From Niastella sp. (GTDB lineage: Bacteria > Bacteroidota > Bacteroidia > Chitinophagales > Chitinophagaceae), in the NCBI GenBank assembly GCA_016710595.1, contig JADJVM010000002.1, positions 62,001 through 126,000 of the forward strand: a stretch of 64,000 bases of DNA. Reading direction: 5' to 3'. Under the pieces are notes generated by a model. That model saw only the letters and a program-made list of their open reading frames with translations, was not told the DNA's origin and searched no databases. Below, one piece after another: positions 8,640-17,989 of the stretch (positions within the stretch are counted from its first letter, which is position 1; the number at the start of each line of letters is the position of its first letter). The translations under genes were made by a program, and so were the position numbers.

Positions 8640-10043
8640 ATGGCATTAAGCAGGATATGGTCGGCTTTTATCATAGTAGCCATTTTAGTGGCGAGTATTA
8701 AATTGGTTTTCTTTAGAGAAAATAACAAATCGGTTTTTAGTGATATGGTAAGCGGGCGCTCCGGCGATAGCATCCATATAAAAACAATGGATGCGGCACA
8801 TACAGATGCTACTGTGATCGCTTATTTAGATTCCACTCCCTTATTACAAAAAGGTGATATCATTACCGTAAAAACAAGTGCCGGAGTTTATGAAACCTAT
8901 AGAATACAACATTCGGATGGCATTATAGAAACCTGTAAAACAGCGGTGAATTTAAGTATTGGTTTAATTGGCATTATGGCTTTATTCATGGGCATTATGG
9001 GTATTGCTGAAAAAGCCGGCGGTATCAATTTGCTCAGCCGGATTATTGGGCCGTTCTTTTCAAAAATATTTCCCGAAATACCAAAAGGCCACCCGGCGAT
9101 GGGCCACATGATGATGAATTTTAGTGCCAATCTTTTAGGGCTTGATAATGCAGCGACTCCATTTGGAATAAAGGCTATGGAAAGTTTACAGGAAATAAAC
9201 CCCAATAAAGCGGTTGCCTCAAATGCACAGATCATGTTCCTGTCGCTTCATGCATCAGGCCTCACATTGATCCCGGTAAGTATTATCGCATTAAGGGCAG
9301 CGGCCAGGGCTGCAAACCCAATGGATATTTTTGTGCCCTGTATGATCGCTACATTTGCTGCCACCATTGCGGCCATGCTGATTGTTTCATTCAAGCAAAA
9401 AATAAATGTGTTGCAACCGGTGATCCTGTTATGGATCGGCGGTATTTCTGCAATTATAGCAGCGCTTATTGTTTATATTAAATCATTAAACTCCGAAGGC
9501 GTACAAATTTTTTCATCTACTTTAAGCAGTGGATTGATCTTACTTATTTTTATTCTAATTGTACTGGGTGGTATTTATAAAAAGATAGATATTTTTTCTG
9601 CTTTTATTGATGGTGCAAAAGGTGGTTTTGAAACTGCCGTAAAAATTATTCCTTACCTGGTGGGTATGTTAGTAGCCATAAGTTTATTGCGTACCAGTGG
9701 TACGTTTGACAGTATCATTGAGGGTATAAAAAGCCTCTTTGCGTTCCTGGGCACCGATACCCGTTTTGTAGATGGTTTGCCCACAGCACTGGTGAAACCC
9801 TTTAGTGGCGGGGCTGCCAGGGGTATGATGGTAAGCGCTATGGATACTTATGGTGCTGATTCTTTTGCAGGGAGATTGAGCAGTGTGTTACAAGGCTCTT
9901 CGGATACTACTTTTTATGTGATTGCAGTTTACTTTGGAGCGGTATCCGTAAAAAATACCCGGTATGCAGTAGGCGCCATGTTGTTGGCTGACCTGGTAGG
10001 TATCATTACTTCTATTCTTTTAGCTTATTTATTCTTTGGATAA
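8640..10043 (+). CDS. Fused SpmA/SpmB-type nucleoside-recognition (Gate) membrane protein
   Basis: 467 residues with about ten hydrophobic segments. The first half resembles SpmA (ICKTAVNLSIGLIGIMALFMGIMGIAEKAGG, NLLGLDNAATPFGIKAMESL). The second half resembles SpmB (GAKGGFETAVKIIPYLVGMLVAISLLR, SGGAARGMM, GSSDTTFYVIAVYFG). In Bacillus these are two separate spore maturation proteins. One-piece fusions are known in non-sporulating Gram-negative bacteria, where the role is unclear, possibly transport of a small molecule. A soluble loop of about 80 residues follows the first membrane segment. It ends at a shared terminator with the Sus operon. Confidence 0.85.
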   Translation: MALSRIWSAFIIVAILVASIKLVFFRENNKSVFSDMVSGRSGDSIHIKTMDAAHTDATVIAYLDSTPLLQKGDIITVKTSAGVYETYRIQHSDGIIETCKTAVNLSIGLIGIMALFMGIMGIAEKAGGINLLSRIIGPFFSKIFPEIPKGHPAMGHMMMNFSANLLGLDNAATPFGIKAMESLQEINPNKAVASNAQIMFLSLHASGLTLIPVSIIALRAAARAANPMDIFVPCMIATFAATIAAMLIVSFKQKINVLQPVILLWIGGISAIIAALIVYIKSLNSEGVQIFSSTLSSGLILLIFILIVLGGIYKKIDIFSAFIDGAKGGFETAVKIIPYLVGMLVAISLLRTSGTFDSIIEGIKSLFAFLGTDTRFVDGLPTALVKPFSGGAARGMMVSAMDTYGADSFAGRLSSVLQGSSDTTFYVIAVYFGAVSVKNTRYAVGAMLLADLVGIITSILLAYLFFG

Positions 10044-10057
10044 AAAGTTACCGGAAT

Positions 10058-10094
10058 AAAAAAAGCTGCTTCTTATCAGAAAGCAGCTTTTTTT
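10058..10094. terminator. Bidirectional intrinsic terminator
   Basis: A perfect 14-base stem (10058-10071 pairing with 10081-10094, core AAGCTGCTT/AAGCAGCTT) has a 9-base loop and A/T tracts on both sides. It sits between the convergent SpmAB-type gene and the DUF4397 gene and can serve both strands. Confidence 0.85.
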
Positions 10095-10110
10095 AAAATT
10101 ACCAAACGAA

Positions 10111-10884
10111 CTATCGAATCAACATGAAAGAAATATATGGTTTACGGGTATCCGTAGCACCTTTGTAACCCGATGCAAAAGCGGTATAAACTTTTCCTTT
10201 AGTAATAGTAGAAGCGCTGGAATACGTGGCCAATGCAGTAGAGCCGGGAGCCGATCCTGACTGCCTTATTGCCCAGGTAGATTGCGGCGCTAATGGCGAT
10301 ACCCAAAAAGTAGTAGAACGATCTAAGTACGCAACATTTGAAGCAACCAATATAGTACCATAATACAAATCAATAGCCGGTACATTGGGCATCATATTCA
10401 CAAATGTAAAAAGTGGTCGTGAAGTATCATACGCTTCGGTGGCTTCCTCAAATGTTACCGCCTTTACCATGGCCGCAGTATCTGTAATGTGTACAGTATA
10501 ATGGTTGCGGCCTTCCGGCGTATTGACCACACCTGAATATAATATTACAGAATCTGTATTGGCCCCTTTATTGGGGATAGATACACTCAGGTCATTTAAA
10601 CCTCTTCTTACTGGCAGAAAATCGGGATAGTTGCCTCCACCTGTATTATATCCGCCCCCGGGAAAAGGTGTACGGGAAGTAATTAAATTACTTACTCTTA
10701 CTCCATTCACACTTATTTGCACAGAGGGGTTGGCCTTATAAGCCGAAAGAAAATTTATTTTTAAATAAGCGGTATTACCAGAGGATGAATAATCCACATC
10801 GGCAATAGGGTCTGCGTAATTTGTTTTTTTACAGGAACTGAATATCATAAATAATGCAAGCCCTGTGATTAATATTCTTTTCAT
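10111..10884 (-). CDS. DUF4397 domain lipoprotein of the Sus operon
   Basis: 257 residues. The N-terminus is a lipoprotein signal (MKRILITGLALFMIFSSCKK), with lipidation expected at the Cys. The body looks like DUF4397 repeats of Ig-like type: AYLKINFLSAYKANPSVQISVNGV and, after residue ~150, FTFVNMMPNVPAIDLYYG. Such proteins are usually exposed on the outer membrane. It is the third gene after susC and susD, with an 18-base spacing, so a role as accessory surface binding protein of this uptake system is likely but inferred. Confidence 0.8.
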   Translation of the reverse strand: MKRILITGLALFMIFSSCKKTNYADPIADVDYSSSGNTAYLKINFLSAYKANPSVQISVNGVRVSNLITSRTPFPGGGYNTGGGNYPDFLPVRRGLNDLSVSIPNKGANTDSVILYSGVVNTPEGRNHYTVHITDTAAMVKAVTFEEATEAYDTSRPLFTFVNMMPNVPAIDLYYGTILVASNVAYLDRSTTFWVSPLAPQSTWAIRQSGSAPGSTALATYSSASTITKGKVYTAFASGYKGATDTRKPYISFMLIR

Positions 10885-10901
10885 ATCTTTTTATTAAAAG
10901 G

Positions 10902-12539
10902 TTATGGTTGTACGATCCAAAGTTTTTTGGTGTGATAATTATTTGATGTAGCGCCTATACGTTGCAGTTCATAAAAGTTCCACACTCTTTCAGCATTATA
11001 CCTGGGGTAATAGCGGTAAATATATTCTCCATTGTTATCTGCAAATAAGGTGGGTACTTGAAAATCTGTATAAACCTGGTTTCCTGTTTCAGGGTCAAGG
11101 TCAGTATAATGATACCGGCGCATATCCATCCAGGTTTCTAATACTCCATAACCATACATGGCAATATATTTTTGCAACATGATTTTAGATAAGGTTAAAT
11201 CATTGGGATTTGCAGGAACTACATCCGGTAAAGCAAGAAAACTGGCTTTAATGGCAGGCGTAATTTCTTTGCCTGCGGGTATGCTTAGGTTATAATTGGT
11301 AGTAAGCATATCAAAACTCGCACTGATACCTTCCTGGTAAGCAGTTAATGCATTTGATTTATGGCCTAACTTGTACTCTGCTTCTGCAATAATGAATTTC
11401 ATTTCTGCAGGTGTCATTACAGGGTAGGGTGCATCATTCTTAAAAATATACCTGCAATTATTATCATTGGCGGGGGCAGTATTACTGGCTGTAACCTGGC
11501 TTACGCCCCAAAAATTCTCGGGGCGGTCATTGGCGGCTAAAGCAGTTTGACCTACCACTGGAGGAACTCCTTTAATGGTTCCATTGGCATTTCCTCTTAG
11601 CATATACCATGCTCTTGGATCGGTTACACCTGGGAATGCTGCATTTCCACCAGTCATCAATTTGGCAATAAAATCACTTTGCCTTACGGCTGTAGGAGCT
11701 GCTGCTGATGCACCGCCCAGGTTACCCCTGCGTGGGCCATAAAAATTATTTGTGGCAGATAAGGCATTGCCGATAAATTTCACACTGGCAATTTCATCTA
11801 CGGTTTGCATTGCGGCTTTGGCATAATAAATAGCAGAATCTGGTTTATAATCGGCTTTATTACTAAAGTGATTGTAGTAACGTGCTAATATGCCATTGGC
11901 AAATTTCTTCCATTTATTTACATCGCCATTGTAAAAATAAGCATCTCCCGATGCCAGGTAGGCAGCATCCACTTGCCCATCAGTACGGTTCAAGTTTGCC
12001 AGGCTTTCCTGGCATAGGCTTAAAATGCGGGCGTATGCTGTATCTTCCCGGTTAAATGCAAAAGTGAGCATACTGGTATTGAAAGCATTTTCTACAATGG
12101 TTTCACCATAATAATCTGCAACAAGCATCCAGCCCCAGGCTTCAATTGCTTTTCCTACGCCTACATAATCCCATCTTTGTTCTTCGGCAGCCCATTGCAT
12201 CATTCTTTGATTGTTTTGGCCAATATCATAGTAGTGCGTACGCCAGGTGCTTTGGGCCACATCTCCGGAACCATTGTTATAACCCATCTGGTCAAAATAA
12301 CTATTGGTAGAATAATATTGCCAGCTTTGAATATATGCACCAGCATACCGGGCATCATTCATGGGACCATGGCCGGCATAGTTTGCTGCCATTGCTGAAA
12401 CAATTTGAGGTAATAATGTATTAACCGGTACCCGTACAGGTGCATTGGGGTTTTGGTAAGCTTCGTCAATGCTTTTTTTACAAGACGCCCCCAGGAGTAG
12501 CAAAGAGCCCAGTAACGTTATTGAAAATATCTTTTTCAT
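10902..12539 (-). CDS. SusD/RagB-family nutrient-binding lipoprotein
   Basis: 545 residues with a lipoprotein signal (MKKIFSITLLGSLLLLGASCKKS). The Asn/Pro-rich start after the lipobox (YQNPNAPVRVPVNTLLPQIV), TPR-like helices and the motif MTPAEMKFIIAEAEYKLG place it in the SusD-like superfamily (SusD-like_2 group). These surface lipoproteins form the lid of a SusC barrel and hand over glycans or peptides. It lies 30 bases downstream of susC on the same strand. No glycoside hydrolase, peptidase or sulfatase is encoded beside it, so the substrate cannot be inferred. Confidence 0.93.
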   Translation of the reverse strand: MKKIFSITLLGSLLLLGASCKKSIDEAYQNPNAPVRVPVNTLLPQIVSAMAANYAGHGPMNDARYAGAYIQSWQYYSTNSYFDQMGYNNGSGDVAQSTWRTHYYDIGQNNQRMMQWAAEEQRWDYVGVGKAIEAWGWMLVADYYGETIVENAFNTSMLTFAFNREDTAYARILSLCQESLANLNRTDGQVDAAYLASGDAYFYNGDVNKWKKFANGILARYYNHFSNKADYKPDSAIYYAKAAMQTVDEIASVKFIGNALSATNNFYGPRRGNLGGASAAAPTAVRQSDFIAKLMTGGNAAFPGVTDPRAWYMLRGNANGTIKGVPPVVGQTALAANDRPENFWGVSQVTASNTAPANDNNCRYIFKNDAPYPVMTPAEMKFIIAEAEYKLGHKSNALTAYQEGISASFDMLTTNYNLSIPAGKEITPAIKASFLALPDVVPANPNDLTLSKIMLQKYIAMYGYGVLETWMDMRRYHYTDLDPETGNQVYTDFQVPTLFADNNGEYIYRYYPRYNAERVWNFYELQRIGATSNNYHTKKLWIVQP

Positions 12540-12569
12540 ATAATTTTTTTTATAAAATTTTTCAATTAA

Positions 12570-15500
12570 TTAAAATCCTGCACGAAATCCGAGGTTAACA
12601 CTTAAGGGTAAACCCAGGTTTCCATAATCCATTCCAAAACCGCCCACACCCCGTGTGCCGGCTGTGTTCCCATTCACTTGAGGATCGGCTCCTGAGTAAT
12701 TGGTAATTAATATCGGATCGTTAATAGTTACAAAAGCAGATAATGTTTTAATGAATTTTACATTTTTAATAGCGCTTGAAAAATTATAGCTGAATGTAAC
12801 ATCTCTCAACCGGAACCAACTGATATTTTTTTCAATAAACTCTTCTTCCGGCATTGTAGTATAATAGCTATTATTGTAATAAGGCGTAATGGATATATGG
12901 TTTTGAGTAGGCGTAGCCGTATTTTCAAGGCCATCTGCCAACACACCATTTACAACAATGGGAACTTCTCTCAGCTTGGTACGTAAGCTGCGGCCCATAC
13001 GGGTTAAGTATAGGTCTGTTGCATTATAAATATCACCACCTACTTTAAGATCCCATAACATACTTACGGTAAAGTTTTTGAATGAAAAATTATTATACCA
13101 TCCCAATGTAAAATCCGGGTTGCGGTCTCCATGTACTTTAAAAGTGGCATCTATTAATGGTAAACCAGTAGAAGGGCTTACTAAAATTTGACCAGCATCA
13201 TTACGCTGGTATCCGTAAGAAGTAAAAGTAGTGGTAGAGCCTCCTTTTACCATACCACCTCTTACATTATAAGCAAGCCAGGTATCGCTGATGTAAAATT
13301 CAGGTAAATTATCTGGCAATGAAAGTACTTTGTTCCACATTTTATTAAAGTTCATGCGGGTACTCCACCTGAACTTGGGATTGCGAACCACATCAAAATT
13401 AGCAGCTACTTCTACACCCTGGTTGCGGGTTGCGCCATAGTTTAATGTATTTAATACAAACCCGGTAGCATAGCTTCCTCTTGTGTTTTCTACAATCAGG
13501 TTCTTATTTTCAGTATTATAATAAGTAGCATCAATACTAAAGCGATTATTATACAACCTTACTTCAGTACCTACTTCATAGGTTTTTTGACGTTCGGGAG
13601 TAAGATTGGGGTTATTGTTGGTGAACCCGTAATAGAACCCACCACCACTACCGGTATTTTGGTTAAATACTGATTGATTGGCATAAGGAGAGCTCGACCT
13701 GGCGGTATTCGCCAATGAACCACGCAGTTTCCAGAAACTCAAAACCTTGCCTTTTAAACCCGGGATCATATCACTTACAATTAAACTTAAACTGGCAGCA
13801 GGATAATTATAATCCCTTGATTTGGCCGGGAAAATAGAAGATGTTTCAAAACGGTGAGAATAGGTAAGGTATATAAATTCATTATACCCGATCATGGCTT
13901 CACCAAAAAATGCCAATTGCCGGTTGATTGAATAATTTGGCAAACCATTCAATGCATTTGACAATCTCACACGGGTAACGGGGTCTATATTGCCGCTGTC
14001 TGTTCGGTTTTGACTTTCCAGGTTACTCCCGGATACTGCATATTGTTCCGTCTTATAATTCTGCCACATATTACCCACCATTAAGCGGGTACTAATTTTA
14101 TTAAAATCTTTTACTGCAGTTGCAGTAATGGTGTGGTTATATCCATAATAATCCCTGTAATAATTATCCTGGTATCCTTTCTGCTGGCGGGTTACATAAT
14201 AACTCATTGAGTCAAAACGGGTATATCCGTCTGTACTGTACGTATCATATCCAAACCTACCTGCAAAAGTAAGCCAGTTAAATGGTTTAATATCTATACC
14301 CATTGTGGCAATAAGCCTTTTGGTTTTATCTTCACTTGGATTTTTATAAACATTAAAAAATGGATTATCTAATTCTCCGTTTGGATTGGCAGCAAAAAGT
14401 GGGATTTTAGTGCCATCTGCATTTGCATAATCCCTGATATCATCGAAAGAAGGCCATACCAATAAATTTAATAAATAAGAACTTGCTCCCCTCAATACTT
14501 TTTGATTTTCAGAAGAAGAATAAGTTACTGATGGGCGAATAGTAATGTACTTGCCAATTTCTGTATAATTAGAAATGGTGGCATTATACTTTTTGTAATC
14601 ATTATTTGGGATCACACCTTTTTGATTGAAGCTTGCGCCCGATACCCTAAAATTACTTTTATCTGTACCGAACTCTAAAGCCAGGTTATGGGTTTGTGAA
14701 AAACCATTCCTGAAAAAATAATCTTCATTTTCAAATACCGGTGTATTAGGGTCGTAGGCAGGGCCAAATGCTGTGAAAATGTCTTGTGGCGCTCCGTTTG
14801 AGCCACCTGAATATTTACTGAAGTTTTCCACTTTCCTTATTTGTTTTGAAACACGGAAGCTATTATCGTAATTTATTTTTAACCCTTTGCTGGTGCGTCC
14901 TCTTTTGGTAGTGATGATGATAGCACCTGAACTGGCCTGGCTACCATATAAGGCGGTAGCTTCGGGGCCTTTCAGTACGGTGATGCTTTCAATATCATTT
15001 GGGTTAATATCTGCCATCCGGTTGGTATAATCATTGCCCCGGTTAGCCCGGTTAGATGCCAGGCCCAGGGCGCCCCCATCGCTGGTTTCATTAGGCGTAG
15101 AGTTATCGGCAATAATACCATCAATTACAAAGAGGGGTGAGTTATCAAGCGCCAGTGAATTAAATCCCCGGAGTACCACCTGGCTACCGGCACCTGCCAC
15201 ACCGCTTGTTGCATTTACGGTAAGGCCGGCAATTCTACCCTGTAAAGCATTGATGAAGTTCTCTCTTTGTGTTTCTTTAATATCGGCACCTTTTTCGGTT
15301 TGTACCGAATAACCCAATTCTTTTGCATTTCTGCGAATATCCATAGCCGTTACTACCACTTCCTGCAATTGGGTATTTGACGGTGTCATTTGGATATTAA
15401 TCGTTTCGTTTGCTTTTACCCGGTGTGTCCGGGTTTCGAAACTTACATGAGAAAATACCAGCTCCTGGCCAGGCTCAGCCTGGATGTTAAAGTGCCCGCT

Positions 15501-15671
15501 GGCATCTGTTTTGGTGGCTCGGTTGCTGCCTTTTACCATTACCGTTACCCCTTCGATGGGTTGCTTGCTGTTTGAACTGATAACACCGCTTACCATTTGC
15601 TGGGCCATGGCATCATGAGTCCAAAACAGGAATAGCAAAAAACACGCAATAATCTGCATCATTTTTTTCAT
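12570..15671 (-). CDS. SusC/RagA-family TonB-linked outer membrane transporter
   Basis: 1033 residues from MKKMMQIIACFLLF. Order of parts: signal peptide; carboxypeptidase-regulatory-like domain (VSGVISSNSKQPIEGVTVMVKG); the SusC-specific segment LQEVVVTAMDIRRNAKELGYSV; plug domain with ALQGRIAGLTVN and VLRGFNSLALDNSPLFVIDG; and a long beta-barrel ending in aromatic-rich VNLGFRAGF. It imports nutrients across the outer membrane with energy from TonB. The frame stays open 26 codons upstream, but that extension has no signal peptide and runs into the DeoR gene. I chose the ATG at 15671. It follows the regulator by 55 bases. Confidence 0.95.
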   Translation of the reverse strand: MKKMMQIIACFLLFLFWTHDAMAQQMVSGVISSNSKQPIEGVTVMVKGSNRATKTDASGHFNIQAEPGQELVFSHVSFETRTHRVKANETINIQMTPSNTQLQEVVVTAMDIRRNAKELGYSVQTEKGADIKETQRENFINALQGRIAGLTVNATSGVAGAGSQVVLRGFNSLALDNSPLFVIDGIIADNSTPNETSDGGALGLASNRANRGNDYTNRMADINPNDIESITVLKGPEATALYGSQASSGAIIITTKRGRTSKGLKINYDNSFRVSKQIRKVENFSKYSGGSNGAPQDIFTAFGPAYDPNTPVFENEDYFFRNGFSQTHNLALEFGTDKSNFRVSGASFNQKGVIPNNDYKKYNATISNYTEIGKYITIRPSVTYSSSENQKVLRGASSYLLNLLVWPSFDDIRDYANADGTKIPLFAANPNGELDNPFFNVYKNPSEDKTKRLIATMGIDIKPFNWLTFAGRFGYDTYSTDGYTRFDSMSYYVTRQQKGYQDNYYRDYYGYNHTITATAVKDFNKISTRLMVGNMWQNYKTEQYAVSGSNLESQNRTDSGNIDPVTRVRLSNALNGLPNYSINRQLAFFGEAMIGYNEFIYLTYSHRFETSSIFPAKSRDYNYPAASLSLIVSDMIPGLKGKVLSFWKLRGSLANTARSSSPYANQSVFNQNTGSGGGFYYGFTNNNPNLTPERQKTYEVGTEVRLYNNRFSIDATYYNTENKNLIVENTRGSYATGFVLNTLNYGATRNQGVEVAANFDVVRNPKFRWSTRMNFNKMWNKVLSLPDNLPEFYISDTWLAYNVRGGMVKGGSTTTFTSYGYQRNDAGQILVSPSTGLPLIDATFKVHGDRNPDFTLGWYNNFSFKNFTVSMLWDLKVGGDIYNATDLYLTRMGRSLRTKLREVPIVVNGVLADGLENTATPTQNHISITPYYNNSYYTTMPEEEFIEKNISWFRLRDVTFSYNFSSAIKNVKFIKTLSAFVTINDPILITNYSGADPQVNGNTAGTRGVGGFGMDYGNLGLPLSVNLGFRAGF

Positions 15672-15726
15672 AGCACTAAGTTTTGTTTTTGAATAAATTG
15701 TTCGTTTTGGTTTATGATATAGTTGT

Positions 15727-16476
15727 TTATAAAATTGTAATTCCTGCATCTTTAAAAGGTTTAAGCAATTTGTTTCCGGGATCCAGTTCTGTAATCAGGC
15801 TGTCAATTTTATTAAGCCCGCATACATGAATAGGCTGTACTGTATTTATTTTTTCTGAAATCGTCAGGCAAATTGTTTTATGTGATGAAGCAATCATTTG
15901 TTGTTTTATTTGTACTACATCCCAGTCATTGTCTGTAACCCCATTCTCTGTATCTATCGCATTTATGCCCAGGATACATAAGTCGGCTTTTATATTTTTT
16001 ATCCGGTTCACAGCATCGGCCCCTACAGTTATTCTGGATGTTTTAGATAATTTATCTCCCAATACAATGATTTCAATATTGGGATGATTCATATATTCTG
16101 ATATCGCAGGAATACTGCCTGATATAAAAGTGGCTTTTAAAGTAGAGGGCAAGCACCTGGCAAATTCTAATATGGTAGTGCCACCTCCTGTTAAAATAAA
16201 CATCCCATCTTTTATTAAACTGGCTGCTTTGTTCCCGATTATTTGTTTATCCGTTTGGGCATATACATTTGATTCAATTACCGGGTTGTCGTAAAAGGCT
16301 GCAGACAGGGCGCCACCATGTACTTTTACCAGTTTACCTGTTTCTGAAAGCTCTTGCAAATCCCTGCGTATCGTATCTTCAGAAACCGCAATCTCTGCAC
16401 TTAATGTAGCAGATACTACTTTGTTATGCAGGTTTACCTGGTGTAAAATGTAGGCTTGTCTTTCTTTTTTAAGCAT
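15727..16476 (-). CDS. DeoR/GlpR-family transcriptional regulator
   Basis: 249 residues. The N-terminal winged helix contains the family signature VSEDTIRRDLQELSETGKLVKVHGGAL. The C-terminal DeoRC domain has GGGTTILEFARCLP and a ligand-binding segment with KADLCILGINAIDTENGVTDND. DeoR proteins are usually repressors released by a phosphorylated sugar or polyol. The gene is immediately upstream of susC on the same strand with a 55-base gap, so it probably controls or shares the Sus transcript. An inverted repeat in its own leader (16514-16533) may be its operator. Confidence 0.9.
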   Translation of the reverse strand: MLKKERQAYILHQVNLHNKVVSATLSAEIAVSEDTIRRDLQELSETGKLVKVHGGALSAAFYDNPVIESNVYAQTDKQIIGNKAASLIKDGMFILTGGGTTILEFARCLPSTLKATFISGSIPAISEYMNHPNIEIIVLGDKLSKTSRITVGADAVNRIKNIKADLCILGINAIDTENGVTDNDWDVVQIKQQMIASSHKTICLTISEKINTVQPIHVCGLNKIDSLITELDPGNKLLKPFKDAGITIL

Positions 16477-16513
16477 GGCCTTTAAAGCAATCAGTTAAGT
16501 TTTCGAAAAGTAA

Positions 16514-16533
16514 ATGTTAACTAAAATTAACAT
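16514..16533. promoter_or_regulatory. Inverted repeat, candidate DeoR operator
   Basis: The arms ATGTTAA (16514-16520) and TTAACAT (16527-16533) are perfect 7-base inverted repeats around a 6-base spacer. They lie 38 bases upstream of the DeoR start and just downstream of a minus-strand -7 element. Binding there would block the DeoR-Sus transcript. Operator function is inferred from position. Confidence 0.4.
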
Positions 16534-16551
16534 AAATCTTGCATTAAAACG

Positions 16552-16559
16552 CAAAAGTA
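16552..16559 (-). promoter_or_regulatory. Candidate -7 promoter element for the DeoR-Sus unit
   Basis: On the minus strand the sequence reads TACTTTTG, which matches TAnnTTTG. No clear TTTG element was found 19-20 bases upstream, so only the -7 half is supported. A start near 16545 would leave a leader of about 70 bases containing the inverted repeat. Confidence 0.4.
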
Positions 16560-16632
16560 AATAAATAATATCCACATTTAAGTGAGAGATAAGTGGATAA
16601 TGCAGGTAATTGCAGGTTTATTTGCGGATTCT

Positions 16633-17907
16633 TTAGTGTTTTTTTTCGGGAGTATGATTCTTTTTCTTTGTAGAATCCTGGCTTTCAGATTTTGAACTGT
16701 CAGCAATGGCTTGTTCCGTTTCTTCATCTGCCGGTGCGAAATAAGATGCAAAAATATTAGCTAATTGATTGGCATGATATGTAGCCCTTGTAAAACGGTT
16801 ATTCACTGCAATAATGGTAACATCTTCATCTAATAATCTTATAAAAACAGAATTGTTTCCATGCCACCATCCATTGTGATAAATCATTTTTTTATGATTA
16901 TCATAAATATTTAATCGCCACCCCAGTCCATAATTTCTTATACCCGGTTTTTCATTGCTATAACCGGTATAGGCCTGGTTTAATGTTTCTGCTGTAAACA
17001 AAAGCCCACTGCTAAGAAAGCGGTCCCATTTTAAAAGATCACGTGGCGTACTGTAAATATCTTTATCACCATATACAAAATCTAAAAAGTTGAGATTCAT
17101 TTCCCTGCCCCGCCAATCATAACTGGGGGGTACTTTGCCAGAATCTGCCAGGGTAAGTACATAGGTATGCGTCATATTTAATGGCTCAAAAAAATGTTGC
17201 TGTATGTATTGAGGGTAAGGCAAACCTGTTATTTTCTCAATCAGCAAAGCAAGCAGGGCATAGTTGGTATTGCAATAAGAAAAGTGGGTATCTGGCGTGC
17301 GGATATCTTTTAAAATATTTTTTTTTGAAATGAGCTCATTTAATACATCCCGGTTGGTTGCTTTCTGCTGAATATTCCAACCCGTGTTTTCAAGAAAATA
17401 AACATAGTTTGGTAAACCGCTGCGGTGATCCAATAAATTTCTGATGGTTACGCCGGGGTAATTAAATGCCGAAAAATATTTACTAAACTCATCATCTAAG
17501 CTTATTTTCTTTTGCTGCCAAAGATCAAGCACTGCCATGGCTGTAAAAGTTTTTGAAACTGAAGCCAGGTGAAAAGGAGTAGCATCTGTAATAGTATCTT
17601 GTTGATCCAGGTGCATGGTACCTTTATATTTTTCAAAAATGATATTTCCTTTTTGAGCAACCAGTAAGCCTCCATTAAAAACGGTATTTCCCAGGGCGCT
17701 GTCAAACCAATGGCTGCACGCATCATGCAAGCGCTGCATTTCTACCTTATTCAGATTACCCGGTTTGGGCAATTCATACAGCAACCCTGTGCTATCGCTA
17801 TGAGCGGCAATATTGCCGGGTTTAGAAACAGCATTACAACCCATTAAAATAATAGAAGATAATACAACAGCAATGATGAGGTATCTGCCCCGCTTTGATT
17901 TTTTCAT
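16633..17907 (-). CDS. Serine beta-lactamase-like hydrolase, lipoprotein
   Basis: 424 residues from MKKSKRGRYLIIAVVLSS, with lipobox SSIILMGC. The class C beta-lactamase/DD-peptidase fold is shown by SxxK in ASVSKTFT, the YxN-type motif in FSYCNTNYALLA and HxG in MIYHNGWWHG. Family members hydrolyse beta-lactams, D-amino-acid peptides or esters, and many are not resistance enzymes. The tail of about 30 residues is charged and low in complexity (EETEQAIADSSKSESQDS). A longer frame starts 20 codons upstream, but that would overlap the divergent serA leader and push the signal peptide inward. Confidence 0.88.
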   Translation of the reverse strand: MKKSKRGRYLIIAVVLSSIILMGCNAVSKPGNIAAHSDSTGLLYELPKPGNLNKVEMQRLHDACSHWFDSALGNTVFNGGLLVAQKGNIIFEKYKGTMHLDQQDTITDATPFHLASVSKTFTAMAVLDLWQQKKISLDDEFSKYFSAFNYPGVTIRNLLDHRSGLPNYVYFLENTGWNIQQKATNRDVLNELISKKNILKDIRTPDTHFSYCNTNYALLALLIEKITGLPYPQYIQQHFFEPLNMTHTYVLTLADSGKVPPSYDWRGREMNLNFLDFVYGDKDIYSTPRDLLKWDRFLSSGLLFTAETLNQAYTGYSNEKPGIRNYGLGWRLNIYDNHKKMIYHNGWWHGNNSVFIRLLDEDVTIIAVNNRFTRATYHANQLANIFASYFAPADEETEQAIADSSKSESQDSTKKKNHTPEKKH

Positions 17908-17989
17908 TGAATGAATGTGGATATAAGGATTAAAGGTATTAATTTTTGATGGGATATATTTGTGCAAAATTTTAATAGCAGTAACAGGT

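Noticed and set aside
15672..15749. Longer N-terminus for SusC starting at 15749
   Set aside because: It would bury the signal peptide 26 residues inside the protein and overlap the DeoR stop. The ATG at 15671 gives a normal signal peptide.
16633..17907. Beta-lactamase-like gene as an antibiotic-resistance determinant
   Set aside because: The SxxK/YxN/HxG set is shared by many non-resistance esterases and peptidases, and nothing in the context indicates resistance.
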